Positions 1 through 6,362 of a stretch of 12,862 bases of DNA are shown here, piece after piece. The first letter of the stretch is position 1, and every line of letters starts with the position of its first letter. The notes under the pieces are model-generated. The model made no database searches. It saw only the letters and a program-made list of their open reading frames with translations, and had not been told where the DNA came from. A program made the translations under genes and the position numbers. Source of the stretch: Clostridiales bacterium UBA1763 (GTDB taxonomy: Bacteria > Bacillota > Clostridia > Oscillospirales > Oscillospiraceae); assembly GCA_002314685.1 (NCBI GenBank), contig DCHB01000069.1:1-12862 (forward strand), read 5' to 3'.

Positions 1-79
1 GTTCGGCGCAACAATCGTTAAGCAAACAAGCAAGCGTAGCTGGATTCTGCCCTTTTGTCAACACATATACTGTAAACAA

Positions 80-130
80 AGATGCACTTTGCCGAATTTG
101 ATTTCGGGCGTAGTGCGTCTTTTTGTTTTG
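80..130 (+). terminator. Intrinsic terminator or leader attenuator upstream of the first gene
   Basis: A 9-bp stem is formed by AGATGCACT (80-88) and AGTGCGTCT (112-120), with one G-U pair. A partial inner stem, GCCGAA with TTCGGGC, lies between them, and a T-rich tail (TTTTTGTTTTG) follows directly. This is the form of a rho-independent terminator. It could end a gene to the left of the window, or act as an attenuator, because no convincing promoter lies between it and the ATG at 158. A TATACT at 66-71 is a possible -10 upstream of it, but its -35 is poor. Confidence 0.6.
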
Positions 131-157
131 ATTTTTTATAAAAAGAGAGGAAATTTT

Positions 158-697
158 ATGGAAAAGAAAACACAAAAAAACATTTGGCTAACCATCATGG
201 GTGCGCTGACTGTTGCAATCATAATTATTACTTGTATTGCTATCACGCAGCCGTATTTAGCGTATGTCTGCGGAATAATCGTATTGTTATGTTCCGCATT
301 GTATAGTTTCTTCTTCTACAATAAGCCCCACGGTAATTTGCTCAAAATTTCTTTTTTGATATTTGCAATTTCAAAACTTATTTCGGATGCTTGTATCATT
401 TCCGCAGACACGCAGTTCAGTATTCTCGGTGCATTCAGCATAGTTTCCGCTGCCATCGTATGTTACTGTGCCGGACGATTGAGTCGAATTGAGCAAAACA
501 AATACATTCTTATTATAATTGACGTGTTCTATTTTGCCCTTTCAACTATTGAATGTATCAATTTGACAACGCATACTTTACTCAACATTCTTTGTATGTT
601 TAATTATCCCATCACTTTAACAGTACTCATGATTGCCTACTTTGTCCGCTACAAGGAGCACAAGGAAGCGGGTCTTATGGACGCACCGAAGAAGTAA
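158..697 (+). CDS. Small polytopic membrane protein of unknown function (179 aa)
   Basis: I do not recognise the family. The start was set at ATG 158 because AGAGAGG (144-150) lies 7 nt upstream; the frame stays open further upstream, but that part crosses the terminator hairpin. The protein begins with a lysine-rich cytoplasmic-looking segment (MEKKTQKN). Then come about six hydrophobic segments, near residues 10-30, 33-53, 60-80, 87-105, 115-135 and 138-163. It ends in a charged tail (RYKEHKEAGLMDAPKK). No catalytic motif is visible. Codon use and composition are AT-richer than in the rest of the window: two 60-base lines I counted held 24 and 19 G+C, against 37 in a line of hydB. That makes it a candidate for acquired or accessory DNA. 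It stands alone, isolated by terminator-like hairpins on both sides. Confidence 0.75.
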   Translation: MEKKTQKNIWLTIMGALTVAIIIITCIAITQPYLAYVCGIIVLLCSALYSFFFYNKPHGNLLKISFLIFAISKLISDACIISADTQFSILGAFSIVSAAIVCYCAGRLSRIEQNKYILIIIDVFYFALSTIECINLTTHTLLNILCMFNYPITLTVLMIAYFVRYKEHKEAGLMDAPKK

Positions 698-715
698 CCC
701 TAATTCTATACAGCA

Positions 716-755
716 AATCGTTAAAAGTTGCGGAAAGTTGCATCTTTTAACGATT
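716..755. repeat. Perfect 12-bp inverted repeat
   Basis: AATCGTTAAAAG (716-727) and CTTTTAACGATT (744-755) are exact reverse complements separated by 16 nt. The hairpin sits 19 nt after the stop of the small membrane-protein gene. No T-run follows it (the next bases are ACTTGGG), so it is not a classical terminator. It could be an operator, an mRNA-stabilising 3' hairpin or a remnant of an element end. The core AATCGTTAA also occurs once near the left edge, at about 13-21. Confidence 0.6.
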
Positions 756-800
756 ACTTGGGCAAGCCTACATTTGTATTAAAATTTGCGTCTACTTACA

Positions 801-840
801 CAAAAAAGCTCTTTTGTCATTTGACAAAAGAGCTTTTTTG
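801..840. terminator. Strong bidirectional intrinsic terminator
   Basis: CAAAAAAGCTCTTTTGTCA (801-819) and its exact 19-base reverse complement (822-840) are separated by only TT. The stem is A-rich on the 5' side and T-rich on the 3' side, so it can terminate transcription from either strand. It separates the small membrane-protein gene from the malQ promoter. Confidence 0.85.
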
Positions 841-874
841 AATGATTCGCTTTGCTGATGTAGCTGTATCTTCA

Positions 875-902
875 TTGACTTGTGATTTCTTTTTGATATA
901 AT
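875..902 (+). promoter_or_regulatory. Probable housekeeping promoter of malQ (extended -10)
   Basis: The -35 box is TTGACT (875-880), the spacer is 16 bp and the -10 box is a perfect TATAAT (897-902), preceded by TG one base away (TGATATAAT, an extended -10). The predicted start is near 909, giving a leader of about 94 nt before malQ. A weak dyad, AGACAC (915-920) with GTGTCT (960-965), lies in that leader. Confidence 0.75.
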
Positions 903-925
903 TATCATAATTAAAGACACTGTTT

Positions 926-940
926 ATTTAAGCGATGACT
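926..940 (+). promoter_or_regulatory. cre-like site (candidate CcpA operator)
   Basis: ATTTAAGCGATGACT matches the Gram-positive cre consensus WTGNAANCGNWNNCW with one mismatch (T for G at position 3). It lies about 17-31 bp downstream of the predicted malQ transcription start, where CcpA acts as a roadblock repressor in other Firmicutes. Carbon-catabolite control of an amylomaltase would be expected, but the site was matched by eye and is unproven. Confidence 0.4.
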
Positions 941-1002
941 AATATGATAGAAACAAGCGGTGTCTATAAAGTAAAATGATAACTATTAGTTCGGAGGCTT
1001 TT

Positions 1003-2508
1003 ATGAAAAGAAGCTGTGGTATTTTGCTCCCCATATCTTCCCTGCCCTCACCCTACGGCATTGGCACCTTGGGTAAGGCGGCATACAATTTCATAGATTT
1101 TCTAAAAGCCGCGGGACAGGCATGGTGGCAGATTTTACCCGTGGGCCCTACAAGCTACGGCGACAGCCCGTATCAAAGCTTTTCAACCTTTGCGGGAAAT
1201 CCGTATTTTATTGACCTTGAAATGCTGATTGAAGAGGGCTTACTCTCTTTTGCCGACCTTGACGGCGTTGATTTCGGCAGTGACAACGAAAAGGTCGATT
1301 ACGGCAAGCTGTATGAAAACAGATTTGCCGTTTTGAAAAAAGCCTATAAAAACGGTATTGAAAAAGGCAGCTGTGAGCTTCAAAAATTCATTGAGTCAAA
1401 CACTTGGCTTCCCGATTATGCTCTGTTCATGGCGCTCAAGTATTATTTTGATATGAAGCCGTGGTACGCTTGGGCTGACACCGATATACGGCTTCACAAG
1501 CCCGAGGCTATTAAAAAGTATTCTGCACTGCTCAGGGAAGATGTTGAATTTTTTGAGTATATCCAGTATCTATTCTTCAAGCAATGGGATAAAATGCGGG
1601 AATATGCAAAGGAAAACGGCATCGGAATCATCGGCGATATGCCGATATATGTTGCTATGGACTCTGCCGATGTCTGGTCAAATCCTGACTGCTTTATGCT
1701 TGATGAGGAGAATATTCCTCTTGCCGTTGCGGGCGTGCCCCCCGATTATTTCTGCGAGGACGGTCAGCTTTGGGGCAATCCGCTGTATGACTACGAAAAG
1801 ATGCGTCTTGACGGCTACGGCTGGTGGATAAGGCGCGTTGACGGTGCGGCAAAAATGTTCGATGTGCTCAGAATTGACCATTTCAGAGGCTTTGAAAGCT
1901 TTTGGGCTGTGCCATACGGTGAGAAAACAGCAAAAAACGGCAAATGGATTAAAGGTCCCGCTATGGACCTCGTCGGCAGACTTACAAGCTGGTTTAATAA
2001 TGTCAGCTTCATAGCCGAGGATTTGGGTATACTCACGCCCGAGGTGCACAAGCTGATTGACGATTCTATGCTTCCGCGCATGAAGGTGCTTGAATTTGCC
2101 TTTGAGCCCAGTGCCTACAGCGATTATCTCCCTCACAATCATATCACAAACTGTATTTGCTACACGGGCACTCACGACAATGCCCCGCTTATGCAGTGGC
2201 TTTGCGAGGCTGAGGCAGAGGAAATAGAATTTGCCGAGAAATATCTCGGCGTTAAGGGCAAGGATAATTTGTTTGAAGCTATAATCCGCGCAGGTATGCA
2301 AAGCACTGCAAATGTTTTTATTGCTCAGATGCAGGATTATCTGAAGCTCGGAAGCTCCTCGCGCACTAATATTCCCGGCACCGACAGCGGCAACTGGCAA
2401 TGGAGGCTAAGCCCCGATGCCATTCCCGATGAGCTTGCAAAAAGCTTATACGACTCAGCGAAAATTTACGGTAGATTAAATGAAGAACGAGCTAAAATCC
2501 ACAATTAA
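1003..2508 (+). CDS. malQ: 4-alpha-glucanotransferase (amylomaltase, GH77)
   Basis: This cytoplasmic enzyme cleaves alpha-1,4-glucans or maltodextrins and transfers the glycosyl fragment to another glucan, disproportionating maltodextrins for glycogen or starch use. The start at ATG 1003 is supported by GGAGG (993-997); an in-frame ATG at 976 has no such site. The 501 aa are the usual length of bacterial and Thermus-type MalQ. The N-terminus has the family pattern GILLPISSLPSPYGIGTLG and WWQILPVGPTSYGDSPYQS. The catalytic residues are visible: nucleophile D292 in RIDHFRGFESFW, acid/base E339 in FIAEDLG, and D392 in YTGTHDNAPLMQW. These line up closely with D293, E340 and D395 of the Thermus enzyme. 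The C-terminal NIPGTDSGNWQWR is also typical. The gene overlaps the next one by 29 nt, so the two are probably one transcript, possibly under cre control. Confidence 0.97.
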   Translation: MKRSCGILLPISSLPSPYGIGTLGKAAYNFIDFLKAAGQAWWQILPVGPTSYGDSPYQSFSTFAGNPYFIDLEMLIEEGLLSFADLDGVDFGSDNEKVDYGKLYENRFAVLKKAYKNGIEKGSCELQKFIESNTWLPDYALFMALKYYFDMKPWYAWADTDIRLHKPEAIKKYSALLREDVEFFEYIQYLFFKQWDKMREYAKENGIGIIGDMPIYVAMDSADVWSNPDCFMLDEENIPLAVAGVPPDYFCEDGQLWGNPLYDYEKMRLDGYGWWIRRVDGAAKMFDVLRIDHFRGFESFWAVPYGEKTAKNGKWIKGPAMDLVGRLTSWFNNVSFIAEDLGILTPEVHKLIDDSMLPRMKVLEFAFEPSAYSDYLPHNHITNCICYTGTHDNAPLMQWLCEAEAEEIEFAEKYLGVKGKDNLFEAIIRAGMQSTANVFIAQMQDYLKLGSSSRTNIPGTDSGNWQWRLSPDAIPDELAKSLYDSAKIYGRLNEERAKIHN

Positions 2509-3109
2509 AAATCTTGAGCCCAAGCGATGCTATATTGCGCTTTTAGGCAGTGCGATACTCGCATTCGGTTTATATAACATTCATTCTCTGTCTGGTGTCA
2601 CCGAGGGCGGTATTCTCGGTCTTGAGCTCTTATTGTTCAAATGGTTTAACATTTCCCCGTCCGTTTCGGGCTTCGTGTTAAATGCCATTTGTTACATAAT
2701 AGGCTTCAAAATTCTCGGCAAGGACTTTATTGTATATTCTGCGGTTGCGGGTGGAGGCTTCTCCCTCTTTTATGCAATATTTGAGCAGTTTGAGCCTATT
2801 TATCCCGATATTGCTAATTATCCGCTGTTAGCGGCAATTTTAGGTGCAATATTTGTCGGCGTCGGCGCAGGCTTGTGCGTCAGAATCGGCTCAGCCCCAA
2901 GCGGTGATGATTCAATAGCTATGAGTGTTTCGAGAAAATACAACATCGGAATTCGGTGGGTGTATCTAATTAGCGACACAGTCGTTCTCGCACTGTCACT
3001 CAGTTACATTCCGCTTAAAAGAATTGCCTATTCCCTGTTGACGGTTATTCTGTCTGGACAGATTGTGGGTATTATTGTTGATTACAAAAGAAAAAACAGT
3101 CAGGACTAA
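2480..3109 (+). CDS. YitT-family (DUF161) integral membrane protein, core only
   Basis: This 209-aa hydrophobic protein has the pattern of the YitT/DUF161 family: an N-terminal helix (ALLGSAILAFGLYNIHSL), then GGILGLELLLFKWFNISP, LNAICYIIGFKILGKDF, a glycine-rich helix (AAILGAIFVGVGAGLCVRIG) and the family hallmark SAPSGDDSIAMSVSRKYNI. About five to six membrane segments are present. The soluble C-terminal DUF2179 domain found in longer family members is absent. The molecular role of the family is poorly known; export or transport has been suggested. The start at 2480 lies 29 nt inside the end of malQ and has only a weak SD (GGTAG), so it is probably expressed by translational coupling. No better start exists downstream before the conserved core. 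The stop codon lies in the loop of the shared terminator. Confidence 0.85.
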   Translation: MKNELKSTIKNLEPKRCYIALLGSAILAFGLYNIHSLSGVTEGGILGLELLLFKWFNISPSVSGFVLNAICYIIGFKILGKDFIVYSAVAGGGFSLFYAIFEQFEPIYPDIANYPLLAAILGAIFVGVGAGLCVRIGSAPSGDDSIAMSVSRKYNIGIRWVYLISDTVVLALSLSYIPLKRIAYSLLTVILSGQIVGIIVDYKRKNSQD

Positions 3110-3124
3110 ATCCTGACTGTTTTT
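3092..3124. terminator. Shared bidirectional terminator containing both convergent stop codons
   Basis: AAAAACAGTCAGGA (3092-3105) pairs perfectly with TCCTGACTGTTTTT (3111-3124) around a 5-nt loop, CTAAA (3106-3110). The plus-strand yitT-like gene ends at TAA 3107-3109 and the minus-strand ABC ATPase gene ends at TAG 3108-3106. Both stop codons therefore sit in the loop, and the hairpin serves as intrinsic terminator for both operons. Confidence 0.85.
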
Positions 3125-3669
3125 GCATTCATAAGCTGTGCATCCTCGGCATCGTGACTTACGCAAATAAGCGTTTTGCCCGAGGTGTATTTTGCAATAT
3201 ATTCAATCACTTTAATTTTTGTATCTCTGTCAAGTCCCGTGAAGGGCTCGTCTAAGAAAATCACATCCGCGTCAACTATTATCGCTCTGACGATAGACAC
3301 TCTACGTTTCATGCCGCCCGATAATTGCGACACGGGCTTATCGGCATATTCCTCAAGCCCGACCTGCGCTAAATGCGACCTTATATCATCAGGCGTTACA
3401 GAGCGTCCGCACACGGCTTTTATACTGACAAGAGGTGTAAACGCATTATATAGTCTATCCTCCTGAAATACTGCGGATATTTTCTCGGGAATATCCGTAA
3501 TATTGCCGCTGTCGGGCTTTTCGAGCCCCATCATAATCCGAAGAAGAGTTGTTTTGCCCCTGCCTGACACGCCGCTTATCATATACACTCCGCCGTTTTC
3601 AAGCTCAAAGCTCACATTATTGAGCACCTTTTTCCCGTCGTAGCTTTTTTCTATGTTTTGTAAGTTCAT
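3106..3669 (-). CDS. ABC transporter ATP-binding protein, NitT/TauT type, short form
   Basis: This is the energy-coupling ATPase of the adjacent importer, acting on the cytoplasmic face of the membrane. The start at 3669 was chosen because its ATG overlaps the permease stop by one base (TAATG) and GGAG lies 8 nt upstream; a longer upstream frame (to 3711) lies inside the permease gene. All ABC motifs are present: Walker A GVSGRGKTT (33-41), Q-loop FQED (Q69), signature LSGGM (116-120), Walker B DVIFLDE (135-141) and H-loop SHD (H172). The Q-loop and signature surroundings resemble SsuB/TauB-type ATPases. The protein ends only 15 residues after the H-loop. At 187 aa it is clearly shorter than the roughly 240-260 aa usual for this group, lacking the C-terminal extension but no catalytic motif. 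The substrate is set by the binding protein and is unknown. Confidence 0.9.
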   Translation of the reverse strand: MNLQNIEKSYDGKKVLNNVSFELENGGVYMISGVSGRGKTTLLRIMMGLEKPDSGNITDIPEKISAVFQEDRLYNAFTPLVSIKAVCGRSVTPDDIRSHLAQVGLEEYADKPVSQLSGGMKRRVSIVRAIIVDADVIFLDEPFTGLDRDTKIKVIEYIAKYTSGKTLICVSHDAEDAQLMNAKTVRI

Positions 3670-4415
3670 TAGCCGTGCTCCAGTCTTGCGTAATATGCCT
3701 TGAGTGCCCACATACAGAGCTTTTCAAATAGTACGCTTATCAAAACGATTATCAGTGTCCAGCAAAACAGATCGTCTGTATCAAGATATATCTTGGAATA
3801 GTATAGCTGTTTTCCGATTGAGCCGTCGGGTGTGCCTATTATCTCTGCCGCTATTCCCGCCTTCCACGCCATTCCGAGGGCTGTCGAGCAGGCAGACAGC
3901 AAAAAAGGCTTTAATTCGGGCAGATGTATATATGCAAGCCTTCTTAAAAACGGCATTTTATAAACCTCAGCAAGCTCAAGCATGCCTTTATCCTCCTGCT
4001 TAATACCCTCGAGCACATTGCTGTAAATGACGGGCAGGACAATTAAAAATGATATAAAAACGGACAGATTTTTCGCTGAAAGCCACATAAGGCAAATTAC
4101 TACGAATGAAGCTACGGGCACGGTCTTTACCGTGACAAGAAACGGCAACAGCAGAGTTTCAATAAATTCGAATTTACCCGCAAGCACTGCGAGAAATACG
4201 CCGAGGAGGAGGGCTATAAAAAAGCCTCCCGCTATATGATAAAAGCTGAACCATATTGACTGTATAAAGCCCTCGGTCTGCCATATAGTTGTCATACGGA
4301 TAAGAACGTCAATCGGCGAAGCGATAATAATGTCGCTCTTAATCAGCATTGCCGCAAGCTGCCACAGAAAAAGTGCAAATAATGCCGCTAAAAGTTTTCC
4401 CGATTTACGCTCCAT
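3669..4415 (-). CDS. ABC transporter permease, NitT/TauT (SsuC/TauC-like)
   Basis: This 248-aa inner-membrane protein has about six helices, near residues 8-24, 50-80, 88-112, 116-138, 171-194 and 216-240. The cytoplasmic EAA-type coupling loop is visible at about 147-170 (ELAEVYKMPFLRRLAYIHLP), followed by the family pattern LGMAWKAGIAAEIIG. These features match the BPD_transp_1 permeases of nitrate, sulfonate, taurine and related importers. It would form the channel as a homodimer with the ATPase encoded next. The gene starts 11 nt inside the end of the binding-protein gene (4405-4415) and overlaps the ATPase start by one base, so all three are translationally coupled. The start ATG at 4415 has AGAGG about 9-10 nt upstream. 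Sequence alone does not indicate the substrate. Confidence 0.9.
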   Translation of the reverse strand: MERKSGKLLAALFALFLWQLAAMLIKSDIIIASPIDVLIRMTTIWQTEGFIQSIWFSFYHIAGGFFIALLLGVFLAVLAGKFEFIETLLLPFLVTVKTVPVASFVVICLMWLSAKNLSVFISFLIVLPVIYSNVLEGIKQEDKGMLELAEVYKMPFLRRLAYIHLPELKPFLLSACSTALGMAWKAGIAAEIIGTPDGSIGKQLYYSKIYLDTDDLFCWTLIIVLISVLFEKLCMWALKAYYARLEHG

Positions 4416-5361
4416 AATAAAAATCCTCTGCGGGCAACGCCCCGCCTATTGAAGAGGGATTGAAGCTATACAGCACATTCAGATATGACTGCATATCATC
4501 CTTCATCTCTTGACCTGTTATTAAAGTAATATTGCAATAAGGCAGTGCCTTGAGTGCAATAGGTGCGGCGACAATTTCATGCTCTCCAATAAGCTCTGCC
4601 GCCTGCTCCGTGTTATTGAGAACAAAGTTAACAGATGCGTCGTACTCCCTCATAAACGCTTCAAGCTCATCGGGATGATTTTCGGCAAAAGCTCTGTTTG
4701 CAACGACAACACCCGTAATCATATCCGCACCGTCACTCACCTTTCCCCATTCAGCGTTTAAGTCAAGAGCAATATTAAGCCCCTCTACCTTCTGCTGTGC
4801 CGCAGTAATAAAGGGCTGAGGAAGCATTGCGATTGCGTCTTCATCGGCGGCAATATAAGAAAGTGCCTCGGTTGTATCGGTACACCACTGTATTGTCGGC
4901 GCATTTTCTCCGTCAATTCCGTTTGCCTTCAAAAGATAGCGCAGTGCATACTCGGGTGCGGCGCCCTCGCCCGTTGCGTACAGCGTTTTGCCCGCAAGGT
5001 CGGTAAAGCTGTTTATACTGTTTCCGCGTTCAACGATATAAAGAACGCCGAGAGTGTTAACAGCAAGAAGCACGACGCCTCCGTTTGTGTTGTTATAGAT
5101 TACCGATGCAAGATTTGCGGGTACTGCCGCAATATCAAGCTCACCCTTTGCAATCAGCGCGGCAAATGCACTCGCTTCACTTTGCAGGGTAAATTCGTAA
5201 TCGTTATCGTCCATAAGCTTTACAAGCCCCATAGCCGTCGGACCCGTCAACGCACCTATACGCACTGATGCCGTTTCATCGCTTGTGTTATTTGTATTGC
5301 AGGCGCACAGTGCACAGGCAATAAGGCTTATTGTTAATATAAGTGATATTATTTTTTTCAT
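4405..5361 (-). CDS. ABC transporter substrate-binding lipoprotein (NMT1/SsuA-like)
   Basis: This 318-aa protein has a lipoprotein signal peptide: a KK start, a hydrophobic stretch and the lipobox LCA|C with the lipidated cysteine at C21. It would be tethered outside the membrane and deliver ligand to the adjacent permease. The mature part resembles the NMT1/THI5-like class of NitT/TauT binding proteins: VRIGALTGPTAMGLVKL, LIAKGELDIAAVPANLAS, FTDLAGKTLYATGEGAAPEY, and near the C-terminal half MLPQPFITAAQQKVEG and NRAFAENHPDELEAF. The ATG at 5361 was chosen over an upstream TTG at 5379 because AGGAG lies 5 nt before it and the signal peptide then begins correctly. The stop codon of the regulator gene overlaps this SD. 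The ligand is unknown; nitrate, sulfonates, taurine, pyrimidine thiamine precursors and others are all handled by relatives. Confidence 0.88.
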   Translation of the reverse strand: MKKIISLILTISLIACALCACNTNNTSDETASVRIGALTGPTAMGLVKLMDDNDYEFTLQSEASAFAALIAKGELDIAAVPANLASVIYNNTNGGVVLLAVNTLGVLYIVERGNSINSFTDLAGKTLYATGEGAAPEYALRYLLKANGIDGENAPTIQWCTDTTEALSYIAADEDAIAMLPQPFITAAQQKVEGLNIALDLNAEWGKVSDGADMITGVVVANRAFAENHPDELEAFMREYDASVNFVLNNTEQAAELIGEHEIVAAPIALKALPYCNITLITGQEMKDDMQSYLNVLYSFNPSSIGGALPAEDFYYGA

Positions 5362-5369
5362 TGTTTCTC

Positions 5370-6050
5370 CTATTTGCAAAAATCTCTTAAAACATCCTCA
5401 TTTATAACGCTTATTTGCTTTCCGTTTTTTATTATTGCCCCGTATTCAACAAGGCTGTCAACCGCCCTGTATAGCGAAGCTCTTGACATATTAAGAGCAT
5501 CGGCAAGCATATTCATCGGCAAGGGAATTTGCGTCTTCTCTTCTCCCGAAAGATTATCAAGCACAAAGCTTGCGAGCCTTTGCTCTGCTGTGCCTGCTGT
5601 AAGAAAATAGAGCTTTTTATTCAGAAACAGTATTCTCTCCGAAAGATACTGTATATAGTTATTCGCTATCAAAGACTCGCGTTCGATAATTTTCCTGACA
5701 AGCCTCTGTGACATAAACAGTATTTTGCAATGCTCTATTGCAATAATGCTTGTAACATACTCTGACTCATCGTTAAACAGTGCCGCGGCACCGAAAAGCG
5801 CGCCCTTACTCAGCGTGCTCATAACAATAGGTCTATTGTCGGCATTTTCTTTTAATACCCTTAATCTGCCCTCAACAACAATACCCAAGCTGCGTGAAAA
5901 GCTAGTTTTACTGTAAACCGTCTCGCCCTTTTCATATTCAGACACAGTGCAGTCAGTTGCATTCAGCACCTTTGAAATAACGCTTTGACTTGCGCCTTTG
6001 AACAGTGCACAAGCAGAAATCACCGTGAGTTCTGTATTGTCAAGCTTCAT
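5370..6050 (-). CDS. Crp/Fnr-family transcriptional regulator
   Basis: This 226-aa protein is of normal length for the family. Residues about 20-115 form a cyclic-nucleotide-binding-like beta barrel (KGETVYSK, GIVVEGRLRVLKE, MSTLSKGALFGAAALF). A dimerisation helix follows, then a winged helix-turn-helix at about 178-205 (MNMLADALNMSRASLYRAVD). The cassette does not show the arginine-containing cAMP phosphate-binding signature. The four cysteines (14, 34, 108, 225) do not form an FNR-type N-terminal cluster motif, so the effector is unknown. The start at ATG 6050 was chosen over GTG 6056 because GGAG (6061-6058) lies 7 nt upstream. It is the first gene of the transporter operon and is divergent from the hydrogenase. 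A perfect palindrome beside its promoter suggests autoregulation. Confidence 0.9.
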   Translation of the reverse strand: MKLDNTELTVISACALFKGASQSVISKVLNATDCTVSEYEKGETVYSKTSFSRSLGIVVEGRLRVLKENADNRPIVMSTLSKGALFGAAALFNDESEYVTSIIAIEHCKILFMSQRLVRKIIERESLIANNYIQYLSERILFLNKKLYFLTAGTAEQRLASFVLDNLSGEEKTQIPLPMNMLADALNMSRASLYRAVDSLVEYGAIIKNGKQISVINEDVLRDFCK

Positions 6051-6065
6051 AAGCACTCTCCATTT

Positions 6066-6081
6066 TGTCTCAGATGAGACA
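6066..6081. promoter_or_regulatory. Palindromic candidate operator of the Crp/Fnr regulator
   Basis: TGTCTCA-GA-TGAGACA is a perfect 16-bp palindrome. Read as TGTCT-N6-AGACA it has the 5-6-5 geometry of CRP-family sites (TGTGA-N6-TCACA). It lies between the predicted transcription start of the regulator (about 6087) and its SD (6061-6058), about +6 to +21. That position suits repression. Confidence 0.6.
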
Positions 6082-6093
6082 TTTTTCGTCTAT

Positions 6094-6122
6094 AAGATAT
6101 ACCATTATCCGCATAATGTCAA
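6094..6122 (-). promoter_or_regulatory. Promoter of the regulator-transporter operon
   Basis: On the minus strand there is a perfect -35 TTGACA (6122-6117), a 17-bp spacer and a -10 TATCTT (6099-6094, 4 of 6 matches). The predicted start is near 6087, about 37 nt before the ATG at 6050. Confidence 0.65.
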
Positions 6123-6185
6123 CTCCGACAGACTTGTTAAAAGAAAAATTATCGGCAATATTATAATCTGTTAAATAACAAACAT

Positions 6186-6204
6186 CAATTACTTATGGTA
6201 ATTG
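6186..6204. repeat. Inverted repeat in the divergent regulatory region
   Basis: CAATTAC-TTATG-GTAATTG is a perfect 7-bp dyad. A second dyad lies just before it at 6169-6180 (TGTTA-AA-TAACA). These lie within the roughly 350-bp gap between the two divergent start codons and may be protein-binding sites. No known motif was recognised with confidence. Confidence 0.5.
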
Positions 6205-6250
6205 TACTGAAACAGAGTGTTTTTGTGCGTTTTAAGGCATATTTTATATG

Positions 6251-6275
6251 AAATAGGTACAATTTCAGCCTATTT
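6251..6275. repeat. Second inverted repeat in the divergent region
   Basis: AAATAGG (6251-6257) and CCTATTT (6269-6275) pair around an 11-nt loop. The loop contains part of GTACAATT (6257-6264), the exact reverse complement of AATTGTAC at 6200-6207. The role is unknown. Confidence 0.4.
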
Positions 6276-6334
6276 ATACACTGTAACATCATGTGTAAAT
6301 TTGCGGCGGCAGATAATCAAAAAAATAACTTTTC

Positions 6335-6362
6335 TTTACTTTTATCAAAAAATATTTATAAT
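6335..6362 (+). promoter_or_regulatory. Promoter of the hydrogenase operon
   Basis: A perfect -10 TATAAT lies at 6357-6362. TTTACT (6335-6340), a 4-of-6 match to TTGACA, lies 16 bp upstream. The predicted start is near 6369, about 40 nt before hydC. The weak -35 would fit a regulated promoter. Confidence 0.6.

Noticed and set aside
137..142. TATAAA before the first gene as a -10 box.
   Set aside because: Transcription would start inside or after the SD at 144-150, and there is no -35 at the right distance.
716..755. The 12-bp dyad as a rho-independent terminator.
   Set aside because: No T-run follows, the stem is AT-rich and the loop is 16 nt. The real terminator is at 801-840.
1678..2400. 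240-codon open frame antisense to malQ.
   Set aside because: It is a shadow of the malQ reading frame, with no SD-supported start, no recognisable family and a convincing gene on the other strand.
6168..6184. CTGTTAAATAACAAACA as a Rex redox-sensor box near hydABC.
   Set aside because: The Rex site needs TTGTTAA-N4-TTAACAA. Here the two halves overlap (TGTTA-AA-TAACA), so the spacing is wrong.
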